Assembly: GCF_003115775.1 (NCBI RefSeq)
Contig: NZ_QEES01000002.1
Location: forward strand, 2,480,001-2,544,000
DNA length: 64,000 nucleotides
Direction of reading: 5' to 3'
From: Cellulomonas sp. WB94
GTDB lineage: Bacteria; Actinomycetota; Actinomycetes; Actinomycetales; Cellulomonadaceae
The translations under genes and the position numbers were made by a program. The notes under the pieces were generated by a model. The model made no database searches, was not told the origin of the DNA, and saw only the letters and a program-made list of their open reading frames with translations. Of this stretch, positions 9,345 through 18,077 are shown piece by piece (the stretch's first letter is position 1; every line of letters begins with the position of its first letter).

Positions 9345-11068
9345 CGTTCACCCCCGAGAACGCGCCCTGGTGGACCCGCGCGGTCGTCTACCAGGTGTAC
9401 CCGCGCTCGTTCCAGGACTCGAACGGCGACGGCATCGGGGACCTGCGCGGGATCCTCGACCGGCTCGACCACCTCGCCGAGCTGGGCGTCGACGTCCTGT
9501 GGCTCTCGCCGGTGTACCGCTCGCCGCAGGACGACAACGGCTACGACACCAGCGACTACCAGGACATCGACCCGGTGTTCGGGACGCTCGCGGACCTCGA
9601 CGCCCTGGTCGCCGCCCTGCACGCGCGCGGCATGCGCCTCGTGATGGACCTCGTCGTCAACCACACGTCAGACGAGCACCCGTGGTTCGTCGAGTCGCGG
9701 TCGTCGACGGACAACCCGAAGCGCGACTGGTACTGGTGGCGGCCGCCGCGTGCCGGCATGACGGCGGGGGCCCCGGGCGCCGAGCCGACGAACTGGGCGT
9801 CGTTCTTCTCGGGCCCGGCGTGGGAGCTCGACCCGTCGAGCGGCGAGTACTACCTGCACCTGTTCAGCCGCAAGCAGCCGGACCTCAACTGGGAGAACCC
9901 CGACGTGCGCCGAGCGGTGCACGCCATGATGCGCTGGTGGCTCGACAGGGGCGTCGACGGGTTCCGCATGGACGTCATCAACCTGGTCTCCAAGGACACG
10001 TCGTTGCCCGACGGCCCCGTGACGACCGGTGCGTACGGCGACGGCAGCGCCGCGTACACGTGCGGGCCACGGATCCACGAGTTCCTCGCCGAGATGCACC
10101 GGGAGGTGTTCGCCGGCCGTCCCGACCGTCTGCTCACGGTGGGGGAGATGCCCGGCGTGACCATCGGCGACGCGCGCCTGTTCACCGACCCCGCCCGGGC
10201 GGAGGTCGACATGGTGTTCCAGTTCGAGCACGTCGGGCTCGACCACCGCCCCGGCGACAAGTTCGACGTGCGACCGCTTCGCCTGACCGATCTCAAGGCG
10301 TCGTTCGGGCGCTGGCAGGTGGGGCTCGCGGACGTCGGCTGGAACTCGCTCTACTGGGACAACCACGACCAGCCGCGGATCGTGTCGAGGTTCGGCGACG
10401 ACACCGTGTACCGCCGCGAGTCGGCCACGATGCTCGCCACCGTCCTCCACCTGCACCGCGGCACGCCGTACGTCTACCAGGGCGAGGAGCTCGGGATGAC
10501 GAACGCGCACTTCACGCGGCTGGACCAGTACCGGGACATCGAGTCGCTGCGGTATGTCGAGCAGTCCCGCGCGTCGGGTCACCTGACGGACGACGCGCTC
10601 CTGTCCGGGCTGGCGGCGATGAGCCGCGACAACGCGCGGACGCCGGTCCAGTGGGACGGGTCGCCGCGTGCGGGGTTCACGACGGGCACGCCGTGGCTCG
10701 CCGTGAACGTGAACCACGAGAGCATCAATGCCGAGGCCGAGTGGGCGGACCCTCGGTCCGTGCTCCACCACTACCGGCGGCTGATCGCGCTCCGGCACGA
10801 CGACCCGGTCGTGGCGTTCGGCGACTTCACGATGCTGCTGCCGGACGACGAGTCGGTCTACGCGTTCACTCGTTCGCTGGACGGGGTCGAGCTCCTGGTG
10901 CTCGGCAGCTTCTGCCGCGAGGAGCGGACGGTGTCGCTCGAGGACTGGGGTGCGGACGTGCGCGGCGACCTGGTGCTCGGCAACTACGCCGAGGTGCCGG
11001 ACGGCGACATCGTCCTGCGGCCGTGGGAGACGCGGGTGTACCGCCGTGTCCGAACTGCGGTCACGTGA
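9341..11068 (+). CDS. GH13 alpha-glucosidase (oligo-1,6-glucosidase/trehalose-hydrolase-like)
   Basis: 575 aa cytoplasmic glycoside hydrolase; no signal peptide. The GH13 regions are intact: VVYQVYPRSFQDSNGDGIGDLRGI at the N-terminus, DLVVNHTS, GFRMDVIN with nucleophile D211, TVGEM with acid/base E269, and DNHDQPR with D343. The QPDLNWENP segment and overall length place it among the alpha-glucosidase/oligo-1,6-glucosidase group that cleaves alpha-glucosyl oligosaccharides from maltodextrin uptake. GTG 9341 overlaps the stop of the remnant upstream (GTGA). No sugar transporter is next to it. Exact linkage specificity cannot be assigned. Confidence 0.93.
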   Translation: MTFTPENAPWWTRAVVYQVYPRSFQDSNGDGIGDLRGILDRLDHLAELGVDVLWLSPVYRSPQDDNGYDTSDYQDIDPVFGTLADLDALVAALHARGMRLVMDLVVNHTSDEHPWFVESRSSTDNPKRDWYWWRPPRAGMTAGAPGAEPTNWASFFSGPAWELDPSSGEYYLHLFSRKQPDLNWENPDVRRAVHAMMRWWLDRGVDGFRMDVINLVSKDTSLPDGPVTTGAYGDGSAAYTCGPRIHEFLAEMHREVFAGRPDRLLTVGEMPGVTIGDARLFTDPARAEVDMVFQFEHVGLDHRPGDKFDVRPLRLTDLKASFGRWQVGLADVGWNSLYWDNHDQPRIVSRFGDDTVYRRESATMLATVLHLHRGTPYVYQGEELGMTNAHFTRLDQYRDIESLRYVEQSRASGHLTDDALLSGLAAMSRDNARTPVQWDGSPRAGFTTGTPWLAVNVNHESINAEAEWADPRSVLHHYRRLIALRHDDPVVAFGDFTMLLPDDESVYAFTRSLDGVELLVLGSFCREERTVSLEDWGADVRGDLVLGNYAEVPDGDIVLRPWETRVYRRVRTAVT

Positions 11069-11121
11069 ACCACGATGTGAGACGACAGGGGTGGAAGGTG
11101 ACATCGCGGTGACGGGCGGCG

Positions 11122-11127
11122 TAGAGT
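11122..11127 (+). promoter_or_regulatory. -10 hexamer TAGAGT for the ilvBNC leader
   Basis: TAGAGT ends 7 nt before the GTG of the leader peptide at 11135, so the leader itself would be translated from a leaderless transcript. Confidence 0.6.
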
Positions 11128-11134
11128 CCCTCGC

Positions 11135-11179
11135 GTGCAGACGATCCTCCTCGTAGTAGTTACCGGGCGCGCCGACTGA
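11135..11179 (+). CDS. ilvBNC leader peptide (14 aa, MQTILLVVVTGRAD)
   Basis: A 14-codon ORF (GTG 11135 to TGA 11177) contains six consecutive branched-chain codons: Ile, Leu, Leu, Val, Val, Val. It lies immediately downstream of a -10 hexamer and 31 bp before a terminator hairpin that precedes ilvB. This is the layout of an amino-acid attenuator: ribosome stalling when Ile/Leu/Val-tRNAs are scarce would let transcription continue into acetohydroxy acid synthase. Known actinobacterial ilvBNC operons use the same principle. The peptide itself probably has no other role. Confidence 0.8.
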   Translation: MQTILLVVVTGRAD

Positions 11180-11210
11180 GGCATCGCGTCAGGCCTCGTC
11201 AGCGCGCTCA

Positions 11211-11248
11211 CCCCTCGACCAGCCCGTGCCAGGGCCGAGGGGCTTTTT
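11211..11248 (+). terminator. ilvBNC attenuator terminator
   Basis: CCCCTCG (11211-11217) pairs with CGAGGGG (11236-11242), and inside them GCCC (11222-11225) pairs with GGGC (11232-11235). CTTTTT follows directly. It sits between the leader ORF and ilvB, as expected for an attenuator. Confidence 0.8.
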
Positions 11249-11315
11249 CATGCAGGCACCCAGCCAGGCAGGTAGCACCACCCGAGCTCCACCAGCAGCG
11301 AAGCCAGGGAGAAAC

Positions 11316-13198
11316 ATGGTCCAGGTCCCCCACCCGGCGCCCCCACGCACGCCGACCTCGGCGCAGGCGTCCCCCGCCCGACCGTCGAGGCGCGTCCCGT
11401 CGAGCCGAGCATCTCGGCCGCGCCGACGTCCGTCACGGCGATCGGGCCCGAGAGCCTCACTGGCGCGCAGTCGGTCGTCCGCTCGCTCGAGGAGGCCGGG
11501 GTCGAGGTCGTCTTCGGGATCCCCGGCGGGGCGATCCTGCCGATCTACGACCCGCTCATGGACTCCACCCGGCTGCGGCACATCCTCGTGCGGCACGAGC
11601 AGGGCGGCGGCCACGCCGCGTCCGGCTACGCGCACGCCACAGGGCGCGTCGGGGTCTGCATGGCGACGTCGGGTCCGGGCGCGACGAACCTGGTCACGCC
11701 GATCGCCGACGCCAACATGGACTCGATCCCCATGGTCGCGATCACCGGCCAGGTCGGCGCGTCGATGATCGGCACGGACGCCTTCCAGGAGGCGGACATC
11801 GTCGGCATCACCCTGCCGGTGACCAAGCACAACTTCCTCGTCACGAACGCGGACGACATCCCGCGCGTGATCGCCGAGGCGTTCCACATCGCCGCGAGCG
11901 GCCGCCCGGGACCCGTGCTCGTGGACATCGCGAAGTCCGCGATGCAGGCGGACACGACGTTCAGCTGGCCGCAGACGCTCGACCTGCCCGGCTACCACCC
12001 CGTGACCAAGCCGCACGCCAAGCAGATCCGTGAGGCAGCGCGGCTGCTTGCGACGGCACGCCGCCCGGTGCTGTACGTCGGGGGCGGCGTGATCCGGTCG
12101 GGCGCCTCGGCCGAGCTGCGCAAGCTCGTCGACGCGTCGGGCGCGGCCGTCGTCACGACGCTCATGGCCCGTGGCGCGCTGCCCGACTCGCACCCCCAGA
12201 ACCTCGGGATGCCCGGGATGCACGGCACGGTCGCAGCCGTCGCGGCGCTGCAGAAGGCCGATCTCGTCGTGTCGCTCGGTGCGCGCTTCGACGACCGCGT
12301 GACGGGCAAGCTGTCGAGCTTCGCGCCGCTCGCGACGATCGTGCACGCCGACATCGACCCTGCCGAGATCGGGAAGAACCGGGCCGTCGACGTCCCGATC
12401 GTCGGTGACCTCCGCGAGGTCCTCGCGGACCTCCTGCCCGAGCTGGCGCGCGAGCACGTGCAGCACGGCAAGCCGGACCTCGGTGCCTGGTGGAAGCAGA
12501 TCGACGACTGGCGCGAGACGTTCCCGCTCGGCTACGACGAGCCGGCGGACGGCCACCTCGCGCCGCAGCACGTGATCCAGCGCATCAGCGAGCTGTCCGG
12601 GCCGGAGTCGATCTTCGTCGCGGGCGTGGGGCAGCACCAGATGTGGGCCTCGCAGTTCATCCGGTTCGAGCGGCCGAACTCGTGGCTCAACTCCGGCGGG
12701 CTCGGCACGATGGGCTACGCGGTGCCTGCCGCGATGGGCGCGAAGGTCGGCCAGCCCGACCGGACCGTCTGGGCGATCGACGGCGACGGCTGCTTCCAGA
12801 TGACCAACCAGGAGCTCGCGACCTGCACGATCAACGACATCCCGATCAAGGTCGCGGTCATCAACAACTCGTCGCTCGGCATGGTCCGCCAGTGGCAGAC
12901 GCTCTTCTACTCCGAGCGGTACTCCAACACGGACCTCCACACCGGCCACGGCACCGTGCGGATCCCGGACTTCGTCAAGCTCGCGGACGCCTACGGCTGC
13001 GTGGGACTGCGCTGCGAGACGAAGACCGACGTGGACGCGACCATCAAGCGCGCGCTCGAGATCAACGACCAGCCCGTCGTCATCGACTTCACCGTCTCGC
13101 GCGACGCGATGGTGTGGCCGATGGTCGCCGCCGGCGTGAGCAACGACAAGATCCAGTACGCGCGGGGCATCAGCCCGGCGTGGGACCGCGAGGACTGA
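11316..13198 (+). CDS. ilvB: acetohydroxy acid synthase large subunit, with apparent frameshift near the N-terminus
   Basis: ThDP- and FAD-dependent enzyme that condenses pyruvate with pyruvate or 2-oxobutyrate, the first common step of Val/Leu and Ile synthesis. The body is complete: [23 protein letters not shown], catalytic Glu in [18 protein letters not shown] region and the ThDP motif [14 protein letters not shown]. The only good start is ATG 11316 (AGGGAGA five bases upstream), but it is in a different frame from the body. The body frame is open from a TAG at 11273 and has no ATG, GTG or TTG before 11558, which lies inside the conserved domain. One missing base in the C-runs at about 11327-11375 would restore the frame. 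Enzyme identity is certain; the 5' structure is not. Confidence 0.88.
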
Positions 13199-13209
13199 GA
13201 GGACCCGTC

Positions 13210-13734
13210 ATGACCCGCCACACCCTGTCCGTCCTCGTCGAGAACAAGCCCGGCGTGCTGACGCGCGTCGCGGGGCTGTTCGCCCGGCGCGCGTTCAACA
13301 TCCACTCGCTCGCGGTCGGCCCCACCGAGCACGACGACGTCTCGCGCATCACCGTCGTCGTCGACGTCGACGCGCTTCCCCTCGAGCAGGTCACGAAGCA
13401 GCTCAACAAGCTGATCAACGTCCTGAAGATCGTCGAGCTCGAGGACGCGTCTTCGGTCCAGCGCGAGCTCATGCTCGTCAAGGTCCGTGCCGACACGACG
13501 CAACGCACGCACGTCCTCGAGGTCGTGACGCTGTTCCGGGCGCATGTCGTCGACGTGGTCCCCGACGCGGTCACGGTCGAGGCCACGGGCAGCCCCGCCA
13601 AGCTCGCCGCGCTGCTCGCCGCGCTCGAGCCGTTCGGCGTCCGTGAGATCGTGCAGTCCGGCACCGTCGCGATCGGCCGTGGCGCGCGGTCGATCACCGA
13701 TCGCACGCTCGAACGGGTCGCCCGCACCGCCTGA
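13210..13734 (+). CDS. ilvN: acetohydroxy acid synthase small (regulatory) subunit
   Basis: 174 aa regulatory subunit that activates IlvB and confers valine feedback inhibition. The N-terminal ACT domain is clear (HTLSVLVENKPGVLTRVAGLFARRAFNIHSLAVG, residues about 4-75), followed by the conserved C-terminal half (RELMLVKVRAD ... VTVEATG). ATG 13210 lies 11 bp after the ilvB stop with AGAGGA just upstream, so it is cotranscribed with ilvB. A short 15-bp direct repeat and the ilvC gene follow. Confidence 0.97.
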   Translation: MTRHTLSVLVENKPGVLTRVAGLFARRAFNIHSLAVGPTEHDDVSRITVVVDVDALPLEQVTKQLNKLINVLKIVELEDASSVQRELMLVKVRADTTQRTHVLEVVTLFRAHVVDVVPDAVTVEATGSPAKLAALLAALEPFGVREIVQSGTVAIGRGARSITDRTLERVARTA

Positions 13735-13755
13735 AGACCCGCCCCCGCACGTCAC

Positions 13756-14832
<1,077 letters not shown>

Positions 14833-14853
14833 ACCCGGCTCCTCGTTCGACCT

Positions 14854-14892
14854 CCGCGTGGGGCGTCCCGTTCGTCGGGGCGCCCCACGCGG
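14854..14892 (+). terminator. strong GC hairpin after ilvC
   Basis: CCGCGTGGGGCG (14854-14865) pairs perfectly with CGCCCCACGCGG (14881-14892); inside, CCCG pairs with CGGG around TTCGT, with one T-G wobble between. It is a 17-bp stem 22 bp after the ilvC stop. No T-run follows, so termination is likely but not of the classical form. Confidence 0.6.
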
Positions 14893-14960
14893 CGTCCCGA
14901 CGGCGCACGCGGCCATCGTCGGGCAGGATGGGCGGCGGCGGTCGACGAGAGGACTCAGGG

Positions 14961-15482
14961 ATGAGCGAGACGGTGGATGACGGCGAGCTCTCGAGGTTCT
15001 GGGCCGCAGCCCAGGGCCATGAGGGTCTGGGCAGCTTCGACGTCGTGATGGGGGAGACCCCGTCGGGCGCCGTGCCGCCGCCGGCGTGGTCGTTCGGCGA
15101 CTCGCCCCAGCTGGCCGACGAGCTGCTCGCGCACGTCCTGAGCGGGGCCAAGACCGCGACGTCGACCGCGCTGTGGGAGTTCGAGGCGGGCGGCGAGGAG
15201 CTGCCGGAGGTCGGCAGCGCCGCGATCCTGCTCGACGGCGGGGGACATCCGCGGGCGTTCATCCGGACCACGTCGGTGCGGGTCGTGCCGTTCGGTGAGG
15301 TCGACGAGGAGTTCGCTGCGGCCGAGGGGGAGGGCGACGGCTCGCTCGCAGCTTGGCGGACGAGTCATGAGGAGTACTTCCGGCGGCGCGCCGCGGACGA
15401 CGGCGGTCAGCCGTTCAGCGAGGACCTGCCCGTCGTGCTCGAGGAGTTCGAGCTGCGCTACCCGGATGCGTCCACCCGCTGA
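14961..15482 (+). CDS. ASCH domain-containing protein
   Basis: 173 aa soluble protein. The ASCH fold is seen in the segment LADELLAHVLSGAKTATSTALWEFE, then GSAAILLDGGGHPRAFIRTTSVRVVPFGEVDEEFAAAEGEGDGSLAAWRTSHEEYFRR, which carries the DEEFA...EG..S...W...H..YF pattern of the family. ASCH proteins are thought to bind RNA, and some hydrolyse modified nucleosides; the role here is unknown. ATG 14961 is the first start in the conserved frame. The gene sits between ilvC and leuB, where several related genomes, as I recall, have serA. Confidence 0.85.
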   Translation: MSETVDDGELSRFWAAAQGHEGLGSFDVVMGETPSGAVPPPAWSFGDSPQLADELLAHVLSGAKTATSTALWEFEAGGEELPEVGSAAILLDGGGHPRAFIRTTSVRVVPFGEVDEEFAAAEGEGDGSLAAWRTSHEEYFRRRAADDGGQPFSEDLPVVLEEFELRYPDASTR

Positions 15483-15488
15483 GATAAC

Positions 15489-15507
15489 CGTCCCGACCCT
15501 TGGGACG
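15489..15507. promoter_or_regulatory. inverted repeat upstream of leuB -10
   Basis: CGTCCC (15489-15494) and GGGACG (15502-15507) are perfect complements 7 nt apart, ending 5 bp before the leuB -10 hexamer. It could be an operator or the hairpin of a weak terminator for the ASCH gene. Confidence 0.35.
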
Positions 15508-15512
15508 AGCGG

Positions 15513-15518
15513 TAGCCT
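15513..15518 (+). promoter_or_regulatory. -10 hexamer TAGCCT for leaderless leuB
   Basis: TAGCCT ends 6 nt before ATG 15525. Confidence 0.6.
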
Positions 15519-15524
15519 TTCGAC

Positions 15525-16592
15525 ATGGTCGAGAACAGCGCAGCCCGTGACATCCGCCTCGCCGTCGTGGCGGGTGACGGCATCGGCACCGAGGTCGTCG
15601 AGCAGGGTCTGCGGGTGCTCGACGCGGCGCTGGTCGGGACAGGGGTCCGGGTGCTGCCGACCGAGTTCGACCTCGGGGCGCGGCGCTGGCACGCCACGGG
15701 GGAGACCCTCACGGACACGGACCTCGACGCGATCCGCACCCACGACGCGATCCTGCTCGGCGCCATCGGCGACCCGGGCGTGCCGTCGGGCGTGCTCGAG
15801 CGCGGGCTGCTGCTGAGGCTGCGGTTCGCCCTCGACCAGTACGTGAACCTGCGCCCCAGCCGCCTGTACCCGGGCGTGACGTCCCCGCTCGCGCAGCCCG
15901 GGGAGATCGACTTCGTCGTCGTCCGCGAGGGCACCGAGGGACCGTACGTGGGCAACGGCGGCGCGATCCGCGCCGGCACCCCGCACGAGGTCGCCAACGA
16001 GGTCAGCGTCAACACGGCGTTCGGCGTCGAGCGGGTCGTGCGGGACGCGTTCGCCCGCGCGGCGGCCCGCCCCCGCAAGAAGCTCACGCTCGTGCACAAG
16101 CACAACGTGCTCGTGTACGCCGGACACCTGTGGCGGCGCACGGTCGACGCGGTGAACGCCGAGTTCACCGACGTGACCGTCGACTACCTGCACGTGGACG
16201 CAGCGACGATCTTCATGGTGACGAACCCGTCGCGCTTCGACGTGATCGTCACGGACAACCTGTTCGGCGACATCATCACCGACCTCGCCGCCGCGATCAC
16301 CGGCGGCATCGGTCTCGCCGCCTCGGCCAACATCAACCCGGACCGCACCGCACCGAGCATGTTCGAGCCCGTGCACGGCTCGGCCCCGGACATCGCCGGC
16401 CAGGGCAAGGCCGACCCGACGGCCACCGTGCTCTCGGTCGCCATGCTGCTCGACCACCTGGGCCTGCCCGAGGCCGCCGCGAAGGTCGAGGCTGCGGTCG
16501 CCGCCGACCTGGTCGACCGCGGCGCCGGAGCGGGGCGAGTACGGTCGACGGCCGAGGTGGGCACCGACCTGGCGGCACGCGTCGCCGGCTGA
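15525..16592 (+). CDS. leuB: 3-isopropylmalate dehydrogenase
   Basis: 355 aa NAD-dependent decarboxylating dehydrogenase, third step of leucine synthesis (it may also act on methylmalate in the citramalate route). Motifs: [46 protein letters not shown], and the Mg-binding [15 protein letters not shown] plus [15 protein letters not shown] near the NAD site. Length is normal. It is the first gene after the ASCH protein and has its own leaderless promoter; ilvE follows after 66 bp. Confidence 0.96.
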   Translation: MVENSAARDIRLAVVAGDGIGTEVVEQGLRVLDAALVGTGVRVLPTEFDLGARRWHATGETLTDTDLDAIRTHDAILLGAIGDPGVPSGVLERGLLLRLRFALDQYVNLRPSRLYPGVTSPLAQPGEIDFVVVREGTEGPYVGNGGAIRAGTPHEVANEVSVNTAFGVERVVRDAFARAAARPRKKLTLVHKHNVLVYAGHLWRRTVDAVNAEFTDVTVDYLHVDAATIFMVTNPSRFDVIVTDNLFGDIITDLAAAITGGIGLAASANINPDRTAPSMFEPVHGSAPDIAGQGKADPTATVLSVAMLLDHLGLPEAAAKVEAAVAADLVDRGAGAGRVRSTAEVGTDLAARVAG

Positions 16593-16658
16593 CCCCTGAC
16601 TCCTCGGCCGTCCTCACCGGTAACGTCAGCATCCGCACCTGGTGAAAGGCCTCCGATC

Positions 16659-17765
16659 ATGAGCACGACATCTACACCCGCGACGTCGACCTTCGAGATC
16701 CGTCGCAGCGACACCCCGGTCCCGGCTGCTGAGCGCGCCGAGGCCATGGCAGCACCGACGTTCGGCACGGTCTTCACCGACCACATGGCCCGCGTGTCGT
16801 GGTCCCTGGCCGACGGCTGGCACGACCGCCGCGTCGAGAAGTACGGGCCGCTGCTGCTCGACCCGGCGACCGCCGTGCTGCACTACGCGCAGGAGATCTT
16901 CGAGGGGCTCAAGGCGTATCGGCACGCCGACGGCTCCGTCTGGACGTTCCGGCCGTCGGCCAACGCCGCACGGTTCGCGCGCTCGGCGCACCGGCTCGCG
17001 CTGCCCGAGCTCACCGAGGCGGACTTCCTGGGCGCCATCACGGCGCTCGTGTCGACCGACGTGGACTGGGTCCCGTCGGGCGAGGAGACGAGCCTGTACC
17101 TTCGCCCGTTCATGTACGGGTCCGAGCGGTTCCTCGGGGTGCGGCCGTCGCTCGAGGCCGAGTTCCTCGTCATCGCCTCGCCGGTCGGCCCGTACTTCGC
17201 CCACGGCGTGCAGCCGGTGTCGATCTGGGTCGCGCAGGACTACCACCGTGTGGGCGCCGGCGGAACGGGCGCGGCCAAGTGCGGCGGCAACTACGCAGCG
17301 AGCCTGCTGCCGCAGCAGGAGGCCTACGGGCACGGCTGCGAGCAGGTGTGCTTCCTCGACGCCGCGACGAACTCGGTCCTCGAAGAGCTCGGCGGGATGA
17401 ACGTGTTCCTCGTGCACGCGGACGGCAGCGTGTCGACCCCCGAGCTGACGGGGTCGATCCTCGAGGGCGTGACGCGCTCATCGGTCATCCGGCTGCTGAC
17501 CGACGCCGGTCACGAGGTGTCCGAGCGTCGGATCACGCTCGCGGAGCTGCTGGGCGGGCTCGCGGACGGCTCTGTCGCCGAGGTGTTCGCGTGCGGGACC
17601 GCCGCGGTCATCACGCCGATCGGGCGCCTCGCGGGCGAGGGCTTCGACACGACCGTCGCGGACGGCGCCGCGGGAGGCGTCACGATGCGGGTGCGCGCCG
17701 AGCTGACCGACATCCAGTACGGCCGGGCGACCGACCGGCACGGGTGGCTCCACCGCCTCGTCTGA
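16659..17765 (+). CDS. ilvE: branched-chain amino acid aminotransferase
   Basis: 368 aa class IV PLP aminotransferase that makes Val, Leu and Ile from their 2-oxo acids with glutamate. K207 in GGTGAAKCGGNYAAS is the Schiff-base lysine, and EQVCFLDAATNSVLEELGGMN and FACGTAAVITPIG are family motifs. The N-terminal TDHMARVSWSLADGWHD region is typical of the long IlvE form. ATG 16659 is preceded by GAAAGG. The gene shares direction with leuB. After its stop comes a leader ORF and attenuator for cimA. Confidence 0.96.
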   Translation: MSTTSTPATSTFEIRRSDTPVPAAERAEAMAAPTFGTVFTDHMARVSWSLADGWHDRRVEKYGPLLLDPATAVLHYAQEIFEGLKAYRHADGSVWTFRPSANAARFARSAHRLALPELTEADFLGAITALVSTDVDWVPSGEETSLYLRPFMYGSERFLGVRPSLEAEFLVIASPVGPYFAHGVQPVSIWVAQDYHRVGAGGTGAAKCGGNYAASLLPQQEAYGHGCEQVCFLDAATNSVLEELGGMNVFLVHADGSVSTPELTGSILEGVTRSSVIRLLTDAGHEVSERRITLAELLGGLADGSVAEVFACGTAAVITPIGRLAGEGFDTTVADGAAGGVTMRVRAELTDIQYGRATDRHGWLHRLV

Positions 17766-17839
17766 CGGCTCGAGCACCCTCTCACCACGTATGCCGCGCG
17801 GCCCGTGGACCGGCGTGCGACCCCCCGCGGGCCGTGTGG

Positions 17840-17845
17840 CATGAT
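17840..17845 (+). promoter_or_regulatory. candidate -10 hexamer CATGAT for the cimA leader
   Basis: CATGAT differs from TANNNT only in the first base and ends 7 nt before the GTG of the leader ORF at 17853. Confidence 0.4.
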
Positions 17846-17852
17846 GTGGCCT

Positions 17853-17891
17853 GTGACACACCTTCACTCGCTCCACCTCATTATCGAGTAG
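17853..17891 (+). CDS. cimA leader peptide (MTHLHSLHLIIE)
   Basis: A 12-codon ORF from GTG 17853 to TAG 17889 encodes three Leu, two adjacent Ile and three His codons. In-frame ATGs at 17841 and 17844 would extend it to MMWPVTHLHSLHLIIE. A terminator with a T-run follows 25 bp later, and the next gene is citramalate synthase, which commits pyruvate to isoleucine. The adjacent Ile-Ile codons near the stop are where control would be expected. I infer an attenuator; no homologous leader was compared. Confidence 0.7.
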   Translation: MTHLHSLHLIIE

Positions 17892-17916
17892 CGCGCCTGC
17901 ACATCGCAGACGCGCA

Positions 17917-17945
17917 GACCTCCCGCACCCTCGGGGGGTCTTTTT
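17917..17945 (+). terminator. cimA attenuator terminator
   Basis: GACCTCCCG (17917-17925) pairs with CGGGGGGTC (17932-17940), one T-G wobble, loop CACCCT, followed by TTTTT. It lies 132 bp before the cimA start. The rest of the 17766-18077 gap shows no other gene. Confidence 0.8.
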
Positions 17946-18077
17946 GTTGTCGGGCACCACCCCCGCCCGCCAACGACGTCGTCCCCGCACAGACCCGCCC
18001 GCCGGCACCACCCCCTCGCCGGTACGGAGGTCGCCGCGGAACCAGGACGGCGAACGGCCCCAGCACCGCCCCCGGAA

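Noticed and set aside
11558-13198. ATG 11558 as the real ilvB start
   Set aside because: It would remove the conserved [13 protein letters not shown] and FGIPGG segment of the ThDP domain, and has no ribosome-binding site; a frameshift upstream explains the data better.
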